Shown: positions 56,872-64,000 of the stretch, piece after piece
Layout: each line of letters begins with the position of its first letter
How positions within the stretch are numbered: the first letter of the stretch is position 1
Assembly: GCF_000764305.2 (NCBI RefSeq)
Contig: NW_025947610.1
Location: forward strand, 154,615-218,614
Reading direction: 5' to 3'
DNA from: Hyalella azteca
Taxonomy: Eukaryota > Arthropoda > Malacostraca > Amphipoda > Hyalellidae
Length of the DNA: 64,000 nt
Notes under the pieces: generated by a model
Told to the model about the DNA's origin: nothing
Seen by the model: the letters and a program-made list of their open reading frames with translations, nothing else
The model's database searches: none
Position numbers and translations under genes: made by a program

Positions 56872-58159
56872 CAGAGCCTGCGATGAGCGCGATCAAGTCG
56901 TTGGGACTTCCTTTAGTTCCCTAAAACCATCACAAAAACTGCACAGTTTGCACTAATATCACGACGCCGCTGCAAAGATGGCGCAGACAGGAAGTAATAT
57001 GGGTCATTAAGCTTCGAATTATGGCGTACGTCGTGCAATGTGGATGTCGATGGCGCAAGGCATCAAAACCTGAAACTTCCATCGCACCTGGTGAGTCTAA
57101 ATGACAGACAATTGCAGTCCTTCTGTCAATCCGGCGCCCGTCAATGAGCCTGTCGATGCCTCTGTCTCACTTGCATCATTGACGGTCTCGGGAAACTCAA
57201 TCTGTCCGAACGAGGTAAGAAATTTACGGTCCCGAATGCTGGTGTTAGTGCGCCGGAAACATCACGGGTCTGCGGAAATTATTCGAGACGGAGTGGTTGC
57301 GAAAACCCCGGCATCAGCGCGGGATCAAAACATCGATCCTGGAAAAAAAACTTCGCTCTGAACTCCTGAGTCACAAAAAGGAGAGGAAAAAACTTTGCAC
57401 TGAACTATTAAAATGAGCTTGCGTTGTTCGCCTAGTGCTGCCCGTAGTGATGTAGCGCGCTAAAAAAGGATTTTATAAGAAATAATTCCCTTTAGCCTTA
57501 AGACTTCTAGAAAACATCCGTTTGATTTCTGAAGCAATATTTTCTCAAATTTTGAAATTCAAATAATCTTTCAGCCAATAATTGGTATCTGTATAATTTA
57601 AAGTTTTATACACCTATAGTACCAAACATAACACGAACTAGAATACACTTTATCTCAGCACAGCTCTCAGCGTTACCCTCAAGGGCACGTCGTCGATTTG
57701 GCTGCACGCCAATGAAGCTCGGAAAGCTGTGTCATCGTCCGCTCTCTATTTTATTTGGAGACGATTTTCGAAGGCAAATCAGTGGCCGTTGGATGGCCGT
57801 ATTTAATTCACGGCAAATTTCAAATTGGGAGGAAGCTGTAACATATTATTTTCGGTGGCCACTCGCTGACCGATGATTGGCCACCCAGAATCTGTTCGAA
57901 ATTTTCAACTGGGATCAAAAGTTTAAAAAATGAGGATGAAAAGCGCAAGGTAACGACCCTAGAGAAACTGCTTGACTTGATGATATTTTCTCCTGCGCCA
58001 AAAAAAGTTTTGTTAAAGTGAAAAAATAATTCTTGGCTTCTCCTTTCCAGGAAGTGCGCTGGAACCCAGGCGAAAGATCGCGCAAAAACCAGAGTAAAAA
58101 TCTTTGATTTTAATTAGGACCGCCAAAGAGAATTAGCGGCTGATTAGCCTCGTTGCGAG
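56872..58159. other. Spacer with a family-A copy, no gene seen
   Basis: The 86-codon plus frame 57101-57361 has ordinary composition but no domain I recognise. Otherwise only the family-A fragments. Confidence 0.45.
57782..57905. repeat. Dispersed repeat family A, diverged copy
   Basis: GTGGCCGTTGGATGGCCG at 57783, and TTCGGTGGCCACTCGCTGAC plus ATTGGCCACCCAGAA from 57851. The second part aligns with 52697-52727 at roughly 80 percent. Confidence 0.55.
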
Positions 58160-58580
58160 CTGGGTCTTGTTTGGGCCTTCACTGTGCCTAGCTGGGCCTT
58201 CACTGTCCCTGGGACTGAACTGTGCCTGGGCCTTCGCTGGGCCTGAGTCTTCACTGTGCCTGGGCCTTCACTGTGCCTGGGTCTTCACTGTGCCTGGGCC
58301 TTCACTGTGCCTGGGACTGAACTGCGTCTGGGCCTTCACATGTGTCTGAATATTCGCTGTGCCTGGGCCTTCATTGTGCCTGGGCTTTCGCTGCGCCTGA
58401 GCCTATACGCTGTGACTGGGCATTTACTGTCCCTGGGCCTTCGCTGTGACTGGGCATTCACTGTGCCTTGGTCTTCACTGTGCCTGGGACTGGACTGTGT
58501 CTGGGCCTTCACTGTGCCTGGGCCTTCACAGTACATAGACCTTCGCTTTGCTGGAGCATTTGTTGTGCCTGAGCTTGCAT
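58160..58580. repeat. 17-bp tandem array
   Basis: About 25 units of GGGCCTTCACTGTGCCT with GGGACTGAACTG and TTCGCTG variants; irregular units near 58390. Confidence 0.95.
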
Positions 58581-59089
58581 AGAGCCTGGTCACGAACTGT
58601 GACTTAACTTAAATCGTTTACGGGCCTTTGCAAGACCTGACCCAGCCCATGCGTGCACCTTCAATGTATCTTGCCCAGTATGCATGAAACTAAGCATAGC
58701 AGGGCTAGCCTAGTCCTGATGTATGCATGAGCCTCTAGCATCAATGGCAGCGGCTGAATCGCTGCCAGTTTGTGCTCTAGTAAACTAACTTGAGCTCTAG
58801 TCCTAGATATAGACTCTGGGCCACCTGGATATACTGGGCCTCTTATATTTTCAGCTGGGTCCCTTCTCTACGGCCCAGAATATGGCTAGCTACACAGCAC
58901 CTTGAAACTTTTTTGAACTTACTATGCTTCCGCAGGACGCTCGAATTTTTCAAAATTAATACAAGTCCAGATTTTTCCAGACATTTGTTTGGAGAAGTTT
59001 CACGTCATATCAGTATGCTTACGGGTTGAAATTGAAAAACCAACCAAAACCAAAAACCCCTTAACAATTCATATTATCCGTTGTGACTG
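58581..59089. other. Spacer, no gene seen
   Basis: Repeats of CTAGTCCTG and TAGCCTAG-like words up to 58820, then unique. Confidence 0.45.
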
Positions 59090-59205
59090 CAAGTACACTA
59101 ACACGCACACTCACTACAGCCCCCACGAACAGCCTGTTAGTGCGCATTGCAGCCCATGCGAACAGGCCTGCTAGTGCGCCAAGCAACATAAACGAACAGC
59201 CAGTT
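59090..59205. repeat. Short decayed repeat (CGAACAGCCTGTTAGTG)
   Basis: Three copies of GAACAGCC(T)GTTAGTGCG-like sequence about 35-55 bp apart. Confidence 0.65.
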
Positions 59206-59384
59206 AGTGACAACGTGACGTGAGGCTCGTCAAACAAACAAGGGTCGCGTGAGCGGTTCAAGACTAAGAGCTTCCTCCCGCTCGCCTAATTCCGTCCGCA
59301 GCATTTCAATTAAGTGACGAACAAATTACCGACTAATTTGCGGAAGTTCGGCGACAGCCGCCGCTCTGCGGTTCCCTTGTTTGC

Positions 59385-59635
59385 GAACATAGCCTGCGTC
59401 TTGCGGCATACAGCCTGCCTGCTTAGGCGCGCAGCCTGCGCCTGTTGGCCGTCTCAGCCTGCGTTCTTAGGCGCGCAGCCTGCGTTCTTAGGCGCGCAGC
59501 CTGTGCCTGTTGGTGGCACAGCCTGCGTTTTTAGGCGTGCAGCCTGCGCCTGTTGCCATGCGCAGCCTGCTCCTTTTTGCCGGCACCGCCTGTTATTGCT
59601 GCATAGCACAGCCTGCTTTGGCGAACAGCCTATAT
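59385..59635. repeat. AGCCTGCG-based array of 21-26 bp
   Basis: About ten units in two types, AGCCTGCGTTCTTAGGCGCG and AGCCTGCGCCTGTTGGC. Diverges at the 3' end. Confidence 0.88.
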
Positions 59636-59874
59636 TTCTTTGGGTTCACATTTTGGGCTTCTAATTTTAGCATTAATTCTCAATCAGCTTCTTTGGACAC
59701 ACACATCCTGTTTGTCATCAGAGTGATTATCCACACGTAGCTCTGTTGATCCGTCACCTCGTTCATGTCTGCATGAAAACTCGTTTACTCGACGTTGCCA
59801 CCTTCCCCAGTTGGTCTGTACAAGCTTCTACTCTTTTGGTGTTCGCACTTCGTCTCCACGAAGATCCGTTAATT

Positions 59875-60215
59875 ATCACGTCTCTGTGAGTGTCTGTTGC
59901 CACGTCTCTACCTTCTCTAATCGTCCGCTATTACATCTCTAATTTCTCTACCCGTCCGCTACCTCGTCTCTACCTTCTCTACCCGTCAACTACCACTTCT
60001 GTACCTCTCTATCCTGTCCACTACCATGTCGCTACCTGCCCGCTACCACGTCCCTACCTGTCCGCTTCCACGTATCTAAATTCTCTACTGGCCCGCTATC
60101 ACGTCCCTACCTGTCCGCTTCCACGTCTCTACCTTCTCTACCTGTCCACTACCATGTCTCTAACTCTCCGCTACCAGGTCTCTACCTGTCCGTTACCCTG
60201 TCCGCCGTCTGTTCG
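59875..60215. repeat. CTACCACGTCTCTACC-type array
   Basis: Units of about 19-31 bp combining CCGCTACCACGTC, CCTACCTGTCCG and TACCTTCTCTACCCGTCC. Irregular period, pyrimidine-rich. Confidence 0.85.
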
Positions 60216-60384
60216 CCCGTCTATTGGGCCGTCGGTTCTCAGGAAAGCTGCAATAACAGCACTCGAGCTTCACGTCAATCAAAGCTCAGGCAAAGCCGGG
60301 CACGAATTCTTTTTTCCTTGTTTGTTGATAAAATCGGCGGAAAAGCGATGGTGTCAAAACGCGTTAGGCTTGACGCGCAGACCA

Positions 60385-60990
60385 CGACATGCGAAGTGGA
60401 TCCCGGGATACGCTGGGTCCCAGGCGGTGATGGGTTCCAGACTACGATGGGCCCAAGGCGGAGATGGGTCCCAGGCTGCGATTGGTCTCGGGATACGATC
60501 GGTCTCAGGAAACTATGGGTTTTAGGCTGCTATTGGTACCAGGCTGCGATGGGGCCCAGGAGGCGATGGGTCTCAGGCAGCTATGGGTCCCAGCTTGTGA
60601 TGGGTTCAAGGCTGCGATGGGTTCCAGGCGGTGATTTGTTTCAGGCGGCAATGAGCCCAGACGGCGATAGGTTCCTGGTGGTGATGGGTCCCAGGTTGTG
60701 ATGAGTCCCAGGCTGCGATGGATTCCAGGCGGCAATGGGGCCCAGGCGTCAATGGGTCCCAAGCGGCGATAGGTTCCTGGCAGCGATGGGTTCCAGGCGG
60801 CGATTTATTCCAGGCGGCAATGGGGCCCAGGCGTCAATGGGTCCCAAGCGGCGATACTTTCCTGGCGGCGATGGGTTCTCGGTGGCTATGGGGCCCAGGC
60901 GACGATTGGTTCCCAACAGCAATGGGGACCAGGCGGCCATGGGTTTCAGACGGCGATGGGTTCCAGGCAGCGATGGATTGCTCTCATCGG
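60385..60990. repeat. 17-bp tandem array with 85-bp higher-order unit
   Basis: About 35 units of GATGGGTCCCAGGCGGC. A five-unit block beginning CAATGGGGCCCAGGCGTC recurs 85 bp apart (60735, 60820). Frames open on both strands. Confidence 0.96.
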
Positions 60991-61386
60991 ACAAATTAGC
61001 TTCGGGTCCTGGAAATACTTGGTCTTCGAGACCCTTTTGTTCGTGCCGATAAAATTAGGTGAAATGTAGAGATAAATGGGGTACTTGGAAAAACATTAAT
61101 AAATTTGGAAATGAATTTTATGTAATGGATTTGAAAAATTGAAATATATTGATGAGGAAAGATTTAATAAATATCTGTTGCAGAACACATCTAAAGCCAA
61201 AAAATTTAGATGGTTCCTTTGATCACAGTCTATCGATTCATTTCATTGAAGCCCATGGACTGAGACATTTTATAGTCAATTACAATCCTGAAAGAATTTT
61301 TCTACCGTCAATGCAGAGTGTTGGAGCGATCAAAGGAGCAACTGAGCGCAGCCACATGCAAGCCTGAGCTGCCATCTGGTTGATGT
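60991..61386. other. Spacer, no gene seen
   Basis: Unique; the plus frame 61149-61367 (72 codons) is unrecognised. Confidence 0.4.
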
Positions 61387-61632
61387 CTGAGCCAAGTGCT
61401 GAGGTGATCATAGACTGAAGCAATAAGCTGAGCCAAGTGCAGAGTGATCATAGACTGAAGCAATAAGCTGAGCCAAGTGCTGAGTGATCATAGACTGAAG
61501 CAATAAGCTGAGCCAAGTGCAGAGTGATCATAGACTGAAGCAATAAGCTGAGCCAAGTGCTGAGGTGATCATAGACTTAAGCAATAAGCCGAAGCAAGTG
61601 CTGAGGTGATCACAGACTTAAGCAATAAGGCG
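61387..61632. repeat. 40-41 bp tandem array
   Basis: Six units with GTGATCATAGACTGAAGCAA and TAAGCTGAGCCAAGTGC. A TGATCA palindrome in each; GAGG/GAG length variants. Confidence 0.95.
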
Positions 61633-62214
61633 AGATGGGCCATAAAGTGGACCGCCATTAGCCTGGTAGCTCACAGTTCGAGGCGCCCATGGCTTGCAGT
61701 GCGTCGGGAAGTAGTAGCCTGTAATTCCAGCGTCTCGGATTAAGATTTACCACTGAAGGGAACACGGCGGAGTGACAACTGCTCGCGCCACCACATGACA
61801 AATGGCGTGCTCTCAAATGCTGGGCTGGTCGTGTCTTCCGCTCCTGTAATGTTTCTACGGAATTATTGTGCTCATACTTTCTGTTGCATAACAATGAGTG
61901 TATGAATTAGGAATTGTTCATTAAATCTTTGCTTGATGACATTTGTATTCGTTTACTGTTGGGGATTTATTGTGGATTGAGAACGGAATTTTGTAAGTGA
62001 GTTCACTATTAGCGTCGTCGATCCATGAAAATTATTAGCTGACACCAAAATTTTGGTGAAATTTTTTATATTTTTTCCTATGTAAATTCTCTCACCTACC
62101 GTCTGATTTTGATGTTTGTCTTTTTTTCTAGATTGTCCCATTTTATCTAACTCAAAAATCGACAAATTACATTGTTTTCTCGTAACCGGAAGTTTTTCCA
62201 AGTCAAATTATATC
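61633..62214. other. Spacer, no gene seen
   Basis: Unique DNA, no structure noticed. Confidence 0.45.
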
Positions 62215-62616
62215 AACCCCTAACACATTACCCCACGCTCTTTACATATTACTCCATGCCCCTTACGTATTACCCAATGCCACTTACATATTACCCCATG
62301 TCCCTTACATATTACTCCATGCACCTTACGTATTACCCCATGCCACTAACATATTACCCCATGTCCCTTACGTATTACCCCATGCCACTTACATATTACC
62401 CCATGTCCCTTACATATTACCCCATGAACCTTACATATTACCCCATGTCCCTTACATATTACCCCATGCCACTTACATATTACCCCATGCACCTTACATA
62501 TTACCCCATGCACCTTACATATTACCCCACACTCATTACATATTACTCCATGCCCCTTACATATTACCCCATGCCACTTACATATTACCCCATGTCCCTT
62601 ACATATTACTCCATGC
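62215..62616. repeat. 21-bp tandem array
   Basis: Nineteen units of CTTACATATTACCCCATG plus TCC, CCA, CAC or AAC. The last triplet is the variable part. The 179-codon frame reflects a stop-free triplet-length unit (LTYYPMx). Confidence 0.97.
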
Positions 62617-63636
62617 CTCTTTGTCAGTCTTTGAAAAACAAAGTAAAGTCAAAGCTAAACGTCATGTTTAACTTGATGTTTAGCTTTAGCTTGAAACGTG
62701 TTACTCTGTGACCTTGCAAATATTTTTGATCTCCATGTTCTTGCGTACATTAGTCTATGTCTGTATTTGTTTTCCTTTCTGTGCATTTTTCGTATTTTCT
62801 GTAATCAAAAAGACCAATTCTTATGTACCCACAGTTATATTTCTCTGTGCATTCGTATCTTTTTATCGAGCTATTTTGCCTCATCGCATTGTTTTCCTCA
62901 TACGGATTGTTTTTTGCATTGTGTCTTCATTCTTATTAGCAAGTGGCCTATAACAAAACAAGCTTACGCTTCTCATGTCTAGTGGCCAGAGACGTCGATG
63001 TCGTCCATCCTGCTGCTGCGATATCTGTTCGCCGGCTCTTTGGATGCCAACGTAATAATTATTTGCATAAATCTAAAGCCAGTTTTATTTGCGCTTCGCC
63101 CTTACTGAAAATCACCGGCGGGTCACAAGACGCCTATCAGCGGATGTTGGTTTGCTTGAATTTCATAGAGTTTTAAATTACATGACTGTTAATGGTTGCG
63201 CACTTCTATTGTTTAATTATAAATATCAAACGTTACGCAATATTGATTCTCGGGCATAAAATCTTGCAGAAATAATAAGGCAACAACATGGTGAGCTTTA
63301 TGAGCTTCACCGGTGAAAGGATTAAATCATTTAAATGTGCGCATTTATCAAATATAATTAAGATTTACTGACTAACAAAAAATTGACGACGGAAAATTTG
63401 TTTTGATTCAAAATTTGTCGCTTAAAATTTTTTTTAATACTTCTACACGGAAGTTGGGCTTATACGTATATATTCATGTGACATCCTTGACGGCATAGAA
63501 AAAGCAATGGATTTTTTGATAATATAGAGTACACGAGTATAACTAGAATATCGATGCGACATCCATATTCTGTGTTGTGAAATTAGCTCTTTCTTTTGGT
63601 AATTGGGTGAAGACTAAAAAATGAAACTTGACGCTT
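62617..63636. other. AT-rich spacer, no gene seen
   Basis: Two hydrophobic open frames (62698-62982 and 62708-62953) overlap out of phase. They look like AT-rich chance frames and I do not call them. Confidence 0.45.
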
Positions 63637-63681
63637 ATGTATTGAAGTTCTCTTACTTGTTGTAAGAGAACTTCAATACAT
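63637..63681. repeat. Perfect 20-bp hairpin
   Basis: ATGTATTGAAGTTCTCTTAC (63637-63656), loop TTGTT, then the exact reverse complement (63662-63681). It is shorter and more perfectly paired than a normal microRNA precursor. Confidence 0.95.
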
Positions 63682-64000
63682 TGTTGTTTGCAGAAGTTAA
63701 TTGTTGTTTATCCAGTCAATTAAAATTTCCAATTATACATTACGGGAATGCAGAATATAGATGGAATGAAATGAGTTTATTCAACCGTTTCTCAAACTAA
63801 ATCGGTTTGTGGTAACGGTTAACTTGTATAACAAAGGCATTTAACTGCGCAGAAACCGTGTTTGTGATGACGGGCAGAACAAGGGATATAACAAAGGCAT
63901 TGAAGTACACACAGGAAACAGCGGCTAAGACCGATCTCGAGTCGTGCCAGCGAGGCACCCAAAGAAAGACTATAACAAATTAGGGTCACCCGTGGGTTAA
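63682..64000. other. Spacer with TATAACAAAGGCATT direct repeat
   Basis: TATAACAAAGGCATT occurs at 63827 and 63887 (60 bp apart), and TATAACAAAT at 63971. No gene. Confidence 0.5.

Noticed and set aside
57101..57361. 86-codon protein with normal composition
   Set aside because: No domain, no neighbouring exon and no repeat of conservation evidence; length is within chance for this GC content.
62698..62982. Small multi-pass membrane protein
   Set aside because: Two overlapping AT-rich frames are equally hydrophobic because of T-rich codons; no homology recognised.
63637..63681. microRNA precursor
   Set aside because: The stem is only 20 bp, perfectly paired, with a 5-nt loop and no flanking lower stem; canonical precursors are longer and imperfect.

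Overview
This is eukaryotic, almost certainly animal, non-coding DNA: AT-rich overall, with no recognisable protein-coding gene and no bacterial gene layout. An invertebrate such as an arthropod would fit, but nothing here fixes the species. Every long open frame I examined (roughly 120 codons and up, on either strand) lies inside a tandem repeat, a low-complexity tract or a decayed repeat, and none has a recognisable domain.

The dominant feature is an exceptional density of minisatellites. I count about seventy tandem arrays with mostly unrelated units (9 to about 80 bp), separated by AT-rich spacers of a few hundred bases to 2.7 kb. By my own tally they fill about a third of the window. The largest are a 23-bp array (33962-34863), a 25-bp array (37814-38640), a 26-bp array (39372-40125), a 20-bp array (20191-20896), a 38-bp array (35478-36092), a 17-bp array (60385-60990) and a 9-bp array (24936-25457). 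Many units carry a palindromic core, and several arrays have homogeneous centres with decayed flanks.

Against this background four things stand out. (1) A hammerhead ribozyme motif on the minus strand at 49611-49651, with all core boxes and an ACGCGT helix III of the kind known from Penelope-like retroelements; an open frame follows it directly. (2) A roughly 250-bp element with inverted ends (26379-26627) that splits a 27-bp minisatellite. (3) Two dispersed repeat families, each with several diverged copies between 22 and 58 kb. (4) Two perfect hairpins, 20-bp arms at 63637-63681 and 18-bp arms at 40227-40275.

The assembly also carries artefacts. A 38-bp palindrome at 35622-35659 is two head-to-head copies of the synthetic Tn5 mosaic end, i.e. 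a Nextera mate-pair junction adapter left inside a tandem array. A single N at 56796 sits inside another array next to a truncated unit. Copy numbers of arrays should therefore be treated with caution.

Layout: 1-11 kb, short arrays in AT-rich spacer; 11-13 kb, a GC-rich patch and a long decayed repeat; 13-29 kb, very dense arrays; 29-33 kb, relatively array-poor; 33-42 kb, the densest array block; 42-49 kb, moderate; 48.8-51.6 kb, array-poor with the ribozyme; 52-54 kb, arrays; 54-58 kb, array-poor; 58-62.6 kb, arrays; then unique sequence to the end. No gene pathway or operon can be described.
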